DNA of 29,995 bases, taken from the NCBI GenBank assembly GCA_030674155.1, contig CM060325.1:49504324-49534318 (forward strand), read 5' to 3'. Shown piece by piece: positions 9,426-23,096 of the stretch. This DNA comes from Stramonita haemastoma. Lineage: Eukaryota > Mollusca > Gastropoda > Neogastropoda > Muricidae. The position numbers were made by a program, and so were the translations under genes. How positions within the stretch are numbered: the stretch's first letter is position 1; the number at the start of each line of letters is the position of its first letter. The notes under the pieces are model-generated. The model did not search any database. It was not told the origin of the DNA and saw nothing but the letters and a program-made list of their open reading frames with translations.

Positions 9426-10440
9426 AATCTAATTATTTTGTTTGATACATTAGTTACAAAAGGGCTCGAAGTACTTGACAATTATGGACCACTTCTCAAA
9501 CCAAAAATAAACAAAATTTTGAAAATTAACAATACCTGACAATTAACGACAACTTCTCAAACCAAAATATACTCAAACAGGAAAAGATTCATCAAAAATT
9601 CTCTCCTATTCCTAAAATCTAACCTACTCTTGTGCCTTTGCTTCTTCTACCCCCCCCCCACCCCCCCCCCCCTCTTTCTCTCTCTTACACACAACAACAT
9701 AATCAATGTTCATTCTATATTCATGGATACCAAATAAGTTTATACCAAAAACACACAGCCATCGTGTTCCAAACTGGATGAACTAACAGACATGACAAAA
9801 GCAAAGACACAAACTGAAGGCTTCATCCCAAGCAGAACAGGAGACAAAGACTTTGATTTCTCAGAAAGGAACCTGACCTTACTAAGCTGTTTTGGATCAT
9901 CAGTAAATTGCTTTAAATAACAGCAGGAGTGAAAAGCAACTGCTGAGCATTTAATATAGACGATTAGCAACATAAGATAGGTGCAGACTGCATATCAATG
10001 AGTTGCAGTGTAAATTGTTGGCATTTTCATGCATGTGTGCTAATGCCATGATTGTCTGGCATATACTGCTTGTGTGTGTGTTTGTTATGTGTTGTGTGTT
10101 GTGTGTGATGATGTGTAAGTGCGTGTGATGTTGTGTGTGTGTGGTGTGCATTGTGTCTGAGAGAGAGAGAGAAAGAGAGTACATGAGATACAGATATAGA
10201 GCGAGGAGAGAGCACACATGTATGTATGTGTCTTTGCGATTACACTTGAAGTCAAGACTGAAGTCACTTTGCCTTCTCAGGTGGAGTAAGGAGGGGGAGA
10301 ATGCGTAAATTATTTGTTTGCTAAATTAGTTAAAATGGCTCAAGTTTGATTAAGGTACCACTTCTCATAACCAAGAAATAATATAAAAAAATGTACATCC
10401 TGACATTAACACAATTCCAAAAAATAACAAACAAACAAGA
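9426..10440. other. Intergenic, no gene seen
   Basis: Contains a poly-C run (9651-9671), a TG-rich patch (10072-10146) and a GA patch (10158-10176). No supported coding sequence. Confidence 0.5.
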
Positions 10441-11204
10441 TTCATCAAAGATTCACCACACACACAACACCACACACCTTCCACACACCACACACCCACA
10501 CACACCCCACACATACACAAAGTAGAACATTACTATACTATGAATAGTTATGCTGACAAAATGGAATGACAGACAGCAAAAACAACACTACACTATATCA
10601 TAACCATTTGCCCCTGGTTAATATCAATAATTCCTTTCTTTTCATCAGCCTCCTTTTCAAAGTGAACAGGACAATGTTTTATCCCCTGCAGTATGCAGTA
10701 TTTAAAGACACTTTTTCAGACAACATCAAGAATAATGAGTGGCAAAAGTTTCAAGAACATCAAGATTTGGAGGTGGTAAATTTCATCCGATTTGGGACAC
10801 ACACTTGTCAAGACGCTTGAATGCAAATTTTCCTATGCAAAATAAAGAGGATTTTTAAACATTTTTATTGGGTGACTGCAGAGAAAAATTTGGTCACAAA
10901 CATTGAACGAGTTTAAAAGCAACAACAACAACAACAACAACAAAAACCCTTCTCAAAGAGAAAAAAACTTTCACATAAACTATAACACAAAATATACGAG
11001 ATAATCAGAATTCCTTACACAGGTACTGGCCATCTACAGACTAGCACATACAATAGTCAGATCTCAACATCTACAGCTATGCATTCATACATATTCATAT
11101 TATAGATTCTTCACAGACACATCTTCATACATATTCTATAATTACCGTAACATATACATCTACACGTTCATACATTGTCATATTCAAAGATACCCGTTTG
11201 TTCA
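10441..11204. other. Intergenic, no gene seen
   Basis: ACAC-rich at 10455-10515 and an (AAC)n run at 10920-10943. An 84-codon open frame at 10566-10820 has no recognisable domain and no supporting context, so it is not called. Confidence 0.5.
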
Positions 11205-11500
11205 TAAGGTAAAGGCGTCCCATAACCTATGTGGTCATTGAGGAGCACGGCATCAAAGACCTCAGCTTCTCTAGGGGCCAGCATGTTGAGGGCAGTGCCA
11301 CTCTCCTCATCCACACTGCTTTACCTTCCCTGACCTGAAAGAGGGCAGGTACCCATCTACAGCTGGGTGAACAGCAGGGGACAATATTGAAGCCAAGGAA
11401 TGCAAACGGTCACCCATCCACTTGGTAACGACACTCAAGGCTGCTTAACCTTAGCTTGGGGAAAGTGAGTGCTCTGATCACTGAGCTAACTGAGCCCCAT
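11205..11500 (-). repeat. SINE family 2, full-length
   Basis: On the minus strand it runs from a head with GCTCAGTTAGCTCAGTGATC, through TCACCCAGCTGTAGATGGGT and CTCAACATGCTGGCCCCTAG, to the ACCACATAGGTTATGGGACG tail. Diverged from 3630-3930. Confidence 0.8.
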
Positions 11501-11937
11501 TCATACACAGGCTAAACATCAGATTTACAGACGTGCATTTACGCATCACAGACACACTTCTGCACACAGTCAGCTCCCTATGGTGTCAGAAGCCACATCT
11601 TCAGCACACTGTCAGATCACTTTGATGTCAGAAGCCACATCTTCAGCACACCTATTACCTTAGTCTGAAAGACAAGCACCCAAATCACCAGGAAAGGGGA
11701 GGGGGGAGATAGGGAAGTCTGCTTTCAGAAAGGATTTTGAACCACAGACTGTTTGCTTCCTAGCCATTTATATTTTCACAAACTCACAAAAACCACCATT
11801 TTGATTATTGCCTGTTGGTATTAATTTCTTGTATACATTCAATAACCAATAATGCAAAGAAATGTATATATGTATGAATATATAGATAGATAAATTGATA
11901 CAGAGATATTGATATAGATATACATAAATTTTAAAAA

Positions 11938-12046
11938 AGGATAAAGGAGTCCCATAACCTATGTGGTAGGGGAGAAAGGTGTTAGAGACATCAGCTTCTC
12001 TAGGGCCAGCATATTGAGGGCGGCACCCATCTCCTCTCCCTCAAAC
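11938..12046 (-). repeat. SINE family 2, 5'-truncated
   Basis: Holds only the 3' half: GCCCTCAATATGCTGGCC through CTACCACATAGGTTATGGGA. Confidence 0.75.
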
Positions 12047-12112
12047 ACAAATAAAAAGATAGATAAATATGGAGGTAGATAGATATATATGAATACCGAT
12101 ATAGATACATAA

Positions 12113-12113
<1 letters not shown>

Positions 12114-12189
<76 letters not shown>
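12114..12189. repeat. (TG)n microsatellite
   Basis: A pure TG run of about 75 bp. Confidence 0.97.
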
Positions 12190-12190
<1 letters not shown>

Positions 12191-12720
12191 ACACTCGTAC
12201 GTATTTGGGTGGGCTATTCTCCATTTCTTTTTCAGGCTCTACAGAAAATAGCAGCCACCACAACCAAAAAAAGTAGTATCTTCCACAGCATACACAGCAT
12301 TTTCATACATAAAAAGCCTCCACACAAACACTGGTCAAACCAACACCACCACCTGGTCAACCCCCCCCCCCCCCTGAAAAAAAAACAAACAAAAAAAACC
12401 CCAAGCACACAACACAAATCAAAAGACTGATGAACAATCCGTTGAAAGACATTGCTGTTCGGTGAAAAGCTGTTCTGTGGAGTACACCCATGGAGATTTT
12501 TAATGCCCTCTACAAATCACACATTCATCCATGATTCCAGAGAGAAAAAAAAATGGCTTCCATACGAAAACATGGTGGAAACTAAAACACACAGAAAAAA
12601 AAAAGCTTCCAAATATGTAAATGTGGTGGAAACCGGAATGCAAATGTCAAAAACTTGATCAGTAGTGTTCAGGATGTTTCTCTTTTAGCAATTGTCCTGA
12701 CAGTAAGACAGCAACCCTGT
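12190..12720. other. Intergenic, no gene seen
   Basis: Holds a C run (12361-12374) and A-rich patches. No coding signal I can support. Confidence 0.5.
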
Positions 12721-12724
12721 GTTT

Positions 12725-12912
12725 GTTTATTTATTTATTCTTTTATATTGAGGATAATGGAATAAGCAATCATGTGCTTTTTTTTCATCCAGTCCCTGTG
12801 TGTATGCAGTTTTGTAAATATTGTCATCTGTTCCAACCAGCACACAATGGCCTACTCTTACGAAAGGCGGAACAGGATTTAACATGCGTGCAAGATGTTC
12901 TGTTTGTGTGAT
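12725..12912 (-). repeat. SINE family 1, head-truncated
   Basis: Tail and proximal body match 5299-5643. Homology stops at GATGTTCTGT, before the tRNA-like part. Confidence 0.8.
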
Positions 12913-13169
12913 GTGGCGTGTGGGGGTTCTGCCTTTGTAAGCCCACTTCATGTCCTCCTACCTTGCAATGTTACTGTGCTGAAAGTGTTGCAGCATCAGT
13001 GGCTGTGAGTTGAAATAAACTGTTCAATTGATCTAAATGAACTTAACTGTATTGAATACCATTTCAAGTCTCAACAGATTTCTCTAGATTAAAATTTGAG
13101 CTGCTGTCCCTGAAAAGACCTTGTCACCACATGGGCAGCATAACCCATCATTTTTTTTTTCTTTTCCTG

Positions 13170-13315
13170 TTGGCTAGTGCTGTTGTTTTCCCTACGAGAG
13201 GCTTTTTTGGGTACACAAAATTCACTCTCGTTATTGTCGTGGGTTCTTTTACATGTGCTGAATGTGTAATGCACATGAGACCTCAGTTTATCATCTCATC
13301 CAAAAGACTGGGTTT
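13170..13315 (+). repeat. Dispersed repeat R6
   Basis: Contains TTGTCGTGGGTTCTTTTACA and AGACCTCAGTTTATCATCTC. The same string of motifs lies inverted at about 23722-23830. The last part resembles the SINE family 1 body (CTCATCCAAAAGACT), so it is probably a related SINE. Confidence 0.6.
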
Positions 13316-13415
13316 GAGAGATAATAAAAAACAGAACAAACACACTCACTCATGCATACACACTCACTAACACCCCCCCCCCCCCCAACACACACACAAA
13401 TATATCTAAATATAT

Positions 13416-13435
13416 TCACACACACACACACACAC

Positions 13436-13477
<42 letters not shown>

Positions 13478-13488
13478 CACACACACAC
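13416..13488. repeat. (CA)n microsatellite
   Basis: CA run with small interruptions, preceded by a C run (13373-13386). Confidence 0.95.
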
Positions 13489-13489
13489 C

Positions 13490-13560
13490 AGGCACTGGGC
13501 ATAAAAAAAAGCACATAAGTGCTTATCCCATCATCCTCGAAATTAAAGACCAAAAAAAAA
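13490..13560 (+). repeat. SINE family 1 tail
   Basis: GGGCATAAAAAAAAGCACAT followed by AAGTGCTTATCCCATCATCC is the family 1 tail in plus orientation. Confidence 0.65.
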
Positions 13561-13673
13561 ACCTCCCACACAAACTCACCCACCCACCCACCCACCCCCA
13601 CCACTACAACAACAACCTCCTCCACACACACACACACACACCCTATCCACCCATCCTCACCACCCCCACCCCC

Positions 13674-13778
13674 AACCTCTCTACACATCCTGTATCGCAG
13701 CTTCAGAGAACAGGACAAAGTTGGTCAGCGGCACAGGCAGAGGCAGCTGGGAGGCAGTCTGAAACAGCCACCAACCTC
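13674..13778 (-). pseudogene. Degenerate copy of ASB last-exon tail (copy E)
   Basis: On the minus strand it encodes FQTASQLPLPVPLTNFVLF then SEAAIQDV and a stop (13681-13683). It parallels the true C-terminus at 16330-16420, FQTASQLELPVPLPDFLMF then TEAAIQDV. The upstream exon body and an in-phase acceptor are absent. The frame is intact over the copied part. Confidence 0.85.
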
Positions 13779-13833
13779 TTCCCCCCCCCACACACACACC
13801 CATCCACCCACCCCTCACCACCTACACCAACCC

Positions 13834-13890
13834 CAACCTCTCTACACATCCTGTATCGCAGCTTCAGTGAACAGGACAAAGTTGGTCAGG
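13834..13890 (-). pseudogene. Degenerate copy of ASB tail (copy D), split by hAT-like element
   Basis: On the minus strand it encodes TNFVLFTEAAIQDV plus stop (13842-13844). Its other half lies at 15945-16005, on the far side of the 2 kb insertion. Confidence 0.85.
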
Positions 13891-14596
13891 CAGGGTTCAT
13901 ACAGATCTTTGGGAAGAAAATTCAAGGACTTTTCAAGGACTTTCAAGGACCTCACACTCAATTTTCAAGGACCTCCATCGACAAATAGTGCTTGCTTTTT
14001 AACAATGTCTACACACTTTACAGTTGAAAAGAAAATATCTATAGCCATTTGGTCCAAAGTTTCCTCATAACAAGAATCAATATTTCTACTGCAGTTAACT
14101 GGGCTAAATCAAAAACAATCGTTGGCCTAAAGTGTGCACTTAGCTTAAAACAATTTCAATCTAAGTGATCACCCCATCTGTTCATTCATAATTTCTCTGC
14201 ATACTGGTTCTCAAAGTCTAAATATGTGTAAAGCTCCCTGTGAGTTACTTTACCAGGAGACTAATAGTTTACAATAGTAAACATTCATCCTCCTGGATAA
14301 CAGGTTGGAAGGGAGGGGGGAAGGGCTGGAGAGGGGGAATAGCTGATGGTATTGCTGTGGACAGATTTTCACATCACAACACATTGACATGGGTGAAAGT
14401 GAAAAAATCTCTCAATCCTGAAACCCAAATTTTTTTTGTCCTCTGGACATTCCAAATCCTGAAAAAAAAATGTCAATCCTGAAGCAATTTAAGTACAATT
14501 CCACCCTTATATAACTGTATGCACATTCCTGTGTGTGTCTCTGATGCCCCATCAAGTTTCAGTGTTGCAGGGATAGGAATTGACAGACTCCAAAAA

Positions 14597-14695
14597 CTGT
14601 GAAAGGTGGGGGGGTCCAGGGGGCATTGCCCCCTGGCGGGGTGAAGGGGCAGAGCCCCTTGTGGGGGTCAGGAGGCAACGCCCCCTGAAGCTGAA
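14597..14695. repeat. GC-rich inverted repeat motif inside hAT-like element
   Basis: CCAGGGGGCATTGCCCCCTG is a near-perfect hairpin. It is followed by GGGGCAGAGCCCC and GGCAACGCCCCCTG, a chain of short G/C palindromes with A/T-poor loops. Confidence 0.75.
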
Positions 14696-15067
14696 GGTTT
14701 TTCAACAATTCTAGCCTGTTTAACGGCCTCTCCTTGAACTAATTTCAGTTCTTGATACTAAGCAATTTCTGCCCTGAAATAAGCTCTCCAAGTATGACTT
14801 TTTCTGTCATTTCTTCAATCTAAAGGAGGTTCTATTCCCAAGTAATCACATAACAAAAATGAGTATATTTCTAGACAAATGTGCACTAATGCAGATAGAG
14901 GAAGAAAGAGAAAGAAAGGACAGACACACATAGACAGAGAAACAGAGAGAGAAAGAGATAAAGGGGGGGGGGGGGAGAGGTGTGTGTGTGTCTGTGTGTG
15001 TAAGAGACAGGGAGAGGTGGAGAAAATGAGAGAGAGACAGAGATAGAGACAGACAGAGAGAGAGAAG

Positions 15068-15372
<305 letters not shown>

Positions 15373-15944
15373 GGGGGGGGGGGGTAAACTCTCCATGAAA
15401 AAGGGGAGGCTGGTGGCCTGCTGACTGTTGTATTTAATTTAATATAACCATTGCTCTCTGACCCCAAGTGGAACAGCCAGTGAAAGCCCCCCCCCCTCCC
15501 TTTCTGTCTTATATTAGAGCTGCTAGTCCATCCCTATCATGAAACTTGACACCCATTGTTGGTATACATCGTCTTTCAACAGAAAAAGTTGTCTTGTTAG
15601 GCCTACCTAGGATTGAATTGCCTTGTGACATAAAGCAGAGAAGGGGAGTAATTACTAACTGGCATGGAAGAGTTAATTCCCTTGACCTGCTTTCGTAGAT
15701 ATTTTTTTTCTCCTATTTTTTCTTCTTCTCTTTTCTTAATTTTATAAAAATTCTGCGAATTTGCAGTCAGTACCATCCTGATCTTACCATGCCAATCTCT
15801 CTCTCTTTCTCTTTATCCTTCTTAGTCTTTGGTAAAAGTAAAATTCAAGGACTTTTCAAGCACCTGGAGGCATATGCCTGATTTTCAAGGACTTTCAAGG
15901 CCTTGGTAAAGGTGGTCCAAAATTGAAGGACCTTACTAACCCTG

Positions 15945-16005
15945 TCAGGGGTACAGGCAGAGGCAGTACAGGCAGAGGCAGCTGGGAGGCTGTGTGGAAC
16001 AGCCA
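15945..16005 (-). pseudogene. Other half of split ASB-tail copy D
   Basis: On the minus strand it reads TASQLPLPVLPLPVPLT, with an internal 15-bp duplication of TACAGGCAGAGGCAG. It continues in sense into 13890 once the element between them is ignored. Confidence 0.8.
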
Positions 16006-16085
16006 CCCACCCCTCCCCCCCCCCCCCCCACACACACACACACATCCACCCACCCTCACCACCTACACCCCACATCCCACCACCC

Positions 16086-16190
16086 GCCCTCTCTACACAT
16101 CCTGTATCGCAGCTTTGTGAACAGGACAAAGTTGGTCAGAGGCACAGGCAGAGGCAGCTGGAAGGCAGTCTGAAATCAGCCACCAACCCC
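16086..16190 (-). pseudogene. Degenerate copy of ASB tail (copy B), frameshifted
   Basis: Same CTACACATCCTGTATCGCAG start as the true exon end, then AGGACAAAGTTGGTCAG as in copies D and E. One base fewer near 16114 shifts the frame relative to the stop. Confidence 0.85.
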
Positions 16191-16329
16191 ACTCCACCAC
16201 CACCACCCCCTAACCCACACCCCCCCCCACAACCACCACCACCTCCCTCCACACACACACCCCCATCCACCCACAACCACCACCTTACACCCCCACCCAC
16301 CTCACCACCCCCCACACACCCCAACCTCT

Positions 16330-16606
16330 CTACACATCCTGTATCGCAGCTTCGGTAAACATGAGAAAGTCGGGCAGGGGTACAGGTAGCTCCAGCTGGG
16401 AGGCCGTCTGAAACAGCGTGTTGCCCAGACAGCTGCGGATGCGGCAGCGTGACAGCTTCATCAGGCTCAGGGGCTGTCTGCGGTGTTGCTGCAGCCAGTC
16501 CTGGCACTGCGGAGACAGCTTCTGCACGTTGGGGTCCGTCAGCAGTCGGTGCGGAGGCTTGGACAGTCCCGAGGCGAAGGCTAGCTCCAGCAGGATTGGC
16601 TGCGTT
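16330..16606 (-). CDS. ASB exon 7 with SOCS box and stop
   Basis: Acceptor TTTACCTGCAG|A. Runs TQPILLELAFASGLSKPP through the SOCS box to TAG at 16330-16332. I saw no convincing poly(A) signal just downstream, so the 3' UTR end is unknown. Confidence 0.95.
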
Positions 16607-16901
16607 CTGCAGGTAAAGCCGACAAAAATGTGGATTTATTACAAACAACCAAACAACCAAAAAAAAAACAAACAAACAAAAATTTCCTTGCAAAATCTGG
16701 ATGGTTGGTGGTGTGCTGTGAGTGCCAGGAAAGAATATTTTCGCAGCATACGTCTACATGGCTGTCTTTTTGTGTGTGTGCACGCACACGCACGCACGTA
16801 TGCATGCACACACACACACACACACTTTTTTGGTTCATCCACAGCGATAGAGTAAGACTGAGAGAGAGAGGGAGAGAGAGAGAGGGAGAGGGAGGGAGGG
16901 G

Positions 16902-16971
<70 letters not shown>

Positions 16972-18367
16972 GAATGACAGCAACTGGGACAAAGAGAGAG
17001 AGAAAGAGATGACAGACAGAGAAAGTCAAAGAAAAAGAAAGAGAGGAGTGTGAAAGAGAGGGAGGGCAGGAGGCCAAATCAGCAGATAGGTGCACAGACA
17101 GATAGGCCGACAGACAGGCAGACAGACACACAGGCAGGCAGACAGACAGGCAGACAGATAGGCCCAAAGACAAACAGATGGGCAGACAGACAGGCAGACA
17201 GATAGATGCACAGACAGACAGATGGGCAGAGAAACAGACAATCAGATCGGCAGAGACAGAGACAGATGGGCAGAAAGTCAAACAAATGGGTAGACAGACA
17301 GACCAACGGCAGACAGACAGACAGATGAGCAGAAAGACAGACAGACAGACAGACAGGCAGACACAGATAGGTGTACAGATGGAAAGCGAGACAGACAGAC
17401 AAACAGATTGGCAGACAGGTGCATAAACAGACAGATGGGCAGAGAGAAAAAGACAGGCAGACAGAGAGGCTGAGAGAGAGAGAGAGATAGACAGACAGAC
17501 AGAGAAAGATACAGAGCCAGAGAGAGAGAAAGAAAGAGACAGACAGACAGACAGACAGAGAGAGAGAAAGAGAGAGTCAGACAGACAGACAGACAGAGAC
17601 ACAGAGACAGACAGACAGACAGAAGAGAGAGAGGGCAGAGTTCCCTGGTCAGAGTTCATTCATGGGGCACCCACCCAAAGGCACCGATGTTGTCCAGCAT
17701 GCAGAGATCAAGGCGAGGACAAGCTCTCAGCAACAGCAGAATGGTGTGGGGATGCACCACCGATTTCTCAAACACGGCTCTCAGGGGGGACATGCCCCTG
17801 CACACATCACATCAAAACACACATTGACGCATACATAATACAATACATAACAATGCACACACACACATGCACACAACCGCCCGCGCGTGCATGCATACAT
17901 ACACACACACCACACACATGTGCACACGCACGTACACACACACACACACTCGCACACACACAACACGCACGCATGCATGCACACACATCCACACACATGC
18001 ACACACACACATATATACACCTGTATAAGCTACTAGTAGGAAATACATATTTTATTGCACACATACATTAATTAAACTCCCCTCCCCCTCGTCTGCTATC
18101 ACTTAAACAGACCTAAAATCAAAGAAACAACATTGACAACAACAACAACAACAACACACGCACGCTCGCACACACACACTCACTCACTGAAGGGGACAGG
18201 GGGGATGGGATAGCATAGTGGTCAGAACACTGCATGGGGACAGGATGTAAAAAAGCACACGAGTGCTTATCTCATTATCCTTGAAATAAAAGAATAAAAT
18301 GAAATAAAAATAAATAAAATAAAACACACATACACACACACACATTTTTTTCAATTTACAGCCCTAG

Positions 18368-18450
<83 letters not shown>

Positions 18451-21400
18451 TCTCTCTCTCTCTCACCCAAATCCAATAAAGGCGAGGTTGGGTCTTTTGG
18501 AGACATCTGTACCACTGGCCAGAAAGAATTCCAAGATATCATGCTTCCCCTCTTCCATCGCTATTTGCACGGCACACTTGCCCAGCTCATTGCGCCACTT
18601 CACACACGCTCCCGCTGCCAGCACGACAAAAAATAATAATAATAATAATAATAATAATACATGGGGGGAAAAAAAGGACACGATAAAGATGTACACACAC
18701 ACACACAAAAACACATGACAAAAATACTTGGGAGAAAGAATACTTCACAACAAGAAATGTATGATAATTATAAAAAAAAAAAACCAACATTATACCAAAA
18801 ACAAAACAAAAAATGAGACAAAAACACATGACAAAAATTAAGGTAAAAGGTAAAGGAGTCCCATAACCTATGTGGTTGTAGGAGAGTCAGGTGTCAAGAG
18901 ACCTCAGCTTCTCTAGGGGCCAGCATATTGAGGGCGGCGCCCATCTCCTCTCCCTCGCTGCTTTACCTTCCCTGACCCTGAAGAGGGCAGGAACCCATTT
19001 ACAGCTGGGTGAACTTGGGGACTGTACTTAAGCCAAGGCACACAATTGGTCACCCATCCAACTGGTGGCCAGGCTCGATGCTACTTAACCTTGGTACAAC
19101 TGGTAGGGGAAAGCGAGTGCTCCAACCAGAGCTATCCTAACCCACATGACAAAAATACATGATTAAAAATACACAGCAAGAATGCATGGTTAGAAATACA
19201 TAGCAAAAGTGCATGATAAAAATAGATGACTAAAGTTCATGACAAAACAATATATGATAAAAACACATGACTTTTTTTTTTAAACATTATCAAAACACAT
19301 GACATAAATACACAATTAAAAAAATGGCAAAAATCTTGACCAAAAAAGTTGGGTCAATTTCTTCTTTTTAAAAATTATATATATGTTTGTATGTTCTGTT
19401 CGACGATGACCTCCAAAACAGCAGAGGAGGCAGCTGCTGTTCCGAAAACTGGGCAGAAATTTGATTACAGTGGAGATCCTTTGCCCACACCACATCCCCA
19501 CTCTCTCAGCCATAACGGCATACAGACAGACGGCGTAAGAAATGTTCTCCAAAGGCCAACTAGTCCCCTGGGCAGAGGCATAAAAGGACTGTGCAAGTCA
19601 AGCCTCCTAGTCAGAGAGTCATAGTCGATCACTAAAGACAAAGCTGTCAAATGGATTGATTTCATACCCTTATAGTTGCACAGTTTTATTCAAAGGTTAA
19701 AAATTTTAAGAGGAGAAAGCACCTGATATGGCCTCTGTGGTCGGTGGGGCTATAAACAAGATGGTTTGGATAGGCATCACAAAATGCATGACAAAAGAAC
19801 ATGACAAAAAATACACAATAAAAAATACCTGACTTTGGATTACACAAAGTCCTTTTGAACTTTTTTTTTTTTATCATTATGATAAAAAATTTTGTTTCAG
19901 TTTCAGATTTTCAAAATGGCATCACCACGTGAACATCAGTCTGTGGATGCTACAGCATGCCTCCAAAAAAACCCACGGTGAGATTAATTAACAGCATAAT
20001 GTTGTATAATTTTGTATACCATGCTGGACAAGCACCTGATGCATGCTGGGCATTGTGTTGTACTGCGATGTAGTGTATACTATATCACACTGTTTTGGAG
20101 AGAGAGAGAGAGAAAACTCAAACTCAAACTCGAAGTTCAATGCTTTATTGAGGGTATTTGAATAAACCAGAGGCTTCTTTACACCAGGCCATGTGGAGAG
20201 AGGGAAAAAGAAATAAACAAACAAACAAACAAGCAAGCAAATCAAGAGACAGACAGACAGAGATAGAGAGACAGAGAGAGAGAAAAAGACTTCGGTTGCA
20301 TAGCATTCCACCCTGACATCTTGCATATATGTTGTTTTTGGCTTTTCTCCTTATTGCATGATTCGTCATTGATGCCATTGATGACCTGTTTCTTCTTCGT
20401 CGTCGAATGCTCAAACAATAAATATTGTTGTCAGTCACAGGAGAGAAAATTTGTTGCGCGGCCATTAAGCCCAGTGCATCCAACTTCAGCATGATTTAGA
20501 GTTTGATATTATTCAATTATTTCTTTGCATGGGCTGGAGGGGGGGGGGGGGGAGCTATTATCACAGCACATGAATCCATTGTAACAGGGTCAAGGGTCCC
20601 GGTACAGAGCTAAAATCATCACCTTCCTTTTCCCCCAAGTCCAAGCGCTGTCAGTTTCTGCTAAAATTAGCACTGGCTGGGCTGGCTGGGGTGGGCTGGG
20701 CTGGAATGGAATGGAATGAAATGGATAGCAGCTGGGAGTAGCTGAAAGTGGGGGAAAACTGACAATTTAAAATATTCCTTTCCCTCAATCCCCCCCCCCC
20801 CCCCCCCCAAAAAAAAAGGAGAAAAATGCGTTGATTTTCACACACATCATACCCCTCTCACCCCCTTCCCCTCCTACTTTTCCCCCATCTCAATCCCTAC
20901 TTCCTCCCCCTCCCCCCACCCACAACACATGTCACACAGATGTATATATATATATAATATATACACACCAACCCCTTTTTCTCACACTTCCCCCCTCCTC
21001 TCCCCCCCCCCCCCCCCCCCCTCCTCTCCTTCCCATACATACCTTGGATGAGGAGTTTGACGGCGTCCATGTTCCCCCCCCTGACAGCTGCCTGAAGAGG
21101 GCTGGACCGGTGCATGTTGTACCTGTTCGGGTCACACTTCTGTTCTATCAGGTACTCCACCACATCGTTACGACCTGCAGCACACAGGTACAAACAAATC
21201 CACCATGTCACAACCAAAAATTGACGGCAGATTTTCTTCTTTTTTTTTTTTTCTTCCCCTCCAACCTCCCCTCCTCCATCTCCCCTCCCCCCGAAACTGC
21301 CCAAATCTTCAAGACCATGAGTTGAGTGGTGGTCTGAGTGCAAGTCTTCCAAATGAGACGACAAACCGCAGATTAAAACCGGTACGTGAAAAGCACTACC

Positions 21401-21810
21401 TTGTCTGCTGATAGGTGTAACAGCTGTCCAAAAAGAAAAAGGAGTGATGTTGTGCCTTTTTTTTGAAGCTTCTGCATGTAAGCTGTGGGTTTTTTGCTTG
21501 TCACTCTTTATCATATGATGCGCACTGTGCAAAAAAATTCTCTTTTCTAAATAAACACCTTTTAAACTACACCAAGGTTCCAAGTGCAACATACATTCAG
21601 CATTCATGCAAGTGCTCACTCACAGTGACAATAGCCACGTTCCTGGGAAAATGTTGTACCTTCCCAAATCAGCCCACTTTGGCAGAAAAACAGACACACA
21701 CAAAAAATTTTTATATAAAAAAATAGGCAGGTGTTATAGCCAAATGATTGTTCAAACCTTGGCAGCAACGTCTGATGAATTAGGGATGGGGATTTTTACA
21801 ATCTCCCATG

Positions 21811-21857
<47 letters not shown>

Positions 21858-23013
21858 GTTCGCGCTAGGATTTTTTAAAACCGGTACTGCGAGTTGCCAT
21901 TTCAGAGACATCTTGACCAACTCCCCCAAAATCGGTCCCCAGAAAATAAAATCCGGTACGTACTGTGAACAAAATGAAACTATTCAGTGAGGGGGTGGGG
22001 GAGTGGGGGATTGTTGGGCAGCAAAACAAAATCTAAATTGAAAGCGAATCTCTCAGACTTTGACTGCCGTGCTGCTGCTTGCTGCCACTCGCTTCTTGGG
22101 CATGAAGCCACGAAGGAAATAGGAATTTTTTTCTAGCGCCTGTGCCACTGTCCGTGTCAGTCTGTTGTTTTGCATGGCATCATTCGTGTGACTTATATTC
22201 TTCTTTCTTGTTTCTATGCTTAGCGCTCATCTAGATCTTTGTTCAATTTAGATGTGGTTTTCGACTCTTCTCTCTCAAAGCAACGCGCAAATTCATAGTC
22301 ATAGACCCTCGCTCGCTTTTCGTAAGAGTAGGCCATCGTGTGCCCGTGGGAACGGATTACATTTACAAAACTGCATACACACGGGGACTGGATGTGAAAA
22401 AGCACAGGAGTGCTTATTCCATTATCCTCGATATAAAAGATTAAAAGAATACAGAATAAATAAATCTAGGCCCCATTTACTCAATGTGAATGGAAGCCGC
22501 TGTCATGCCGAGAAGAGCGCGAAGCTCTATTCTTTCACAGTAAAGCTTGCTGTTCTGCGTGCTAGGCTAATAATGAGGCTGGCGCTAAAGATGTTCGTCG
22601 GAAGGGGTGGGAAGGGGTAGGTGCGGTAAGCACAGTACAGGCCCATGACAGACTGTCAGAAAACGTCACTTCAGACTTTTTTTTTTGAGACGGAAATCTA
22701 ATCGGTCACAGGCAAACAGAACCGGTACGCGGTACCGGCTGCTTCGAAAATTTCCGGTATTCCCTGTTTACAATCGGTAAAATACCGACAATTACCGGTT
22801 ATCGCGAACCCTCACACACACACAACACACACACACACACACACAATCCCCCCCCCCCCTCCCCCAAGTACTACCACACACAAGCACACGCACACACATG
22901 CATGCACACATGCACAACACACACACACACGCACGCACACACACACACACACGCACACACACACACACACACCACACACTACACGCACACACGCACACAC
23001 ATACGCACGCGCG

Positions 23014-23096
<83 letters not shown>

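Noticed and set aside
10566..10820. 84-codon frame MTDSKNNTTLYHNH
   Set aside because: No recognisable motif, no splice or initiation support, and a length expected by chance in AT-rich DNA.
13674..13778. Alternative terminal exon of the ASB gene
   Set aside because: The nearest acceptor-like TGTTTCAG would join exon 6 in the wrong frame, and no pyrimidine tract precedes it.
16835..17659. 274-codon Ser/Leu/Cys-rich minus-strand frame
   Set aside because: Degenerate CAGA repeat in an ASB intron; no domain and extreme composition.
19349..19624. 91-codon frame with TSKTAEEAAAVPKTG
   Set aside because: Lies in ASB intron 4 on the opposite strand; no domain recognised and no matching exon structure.
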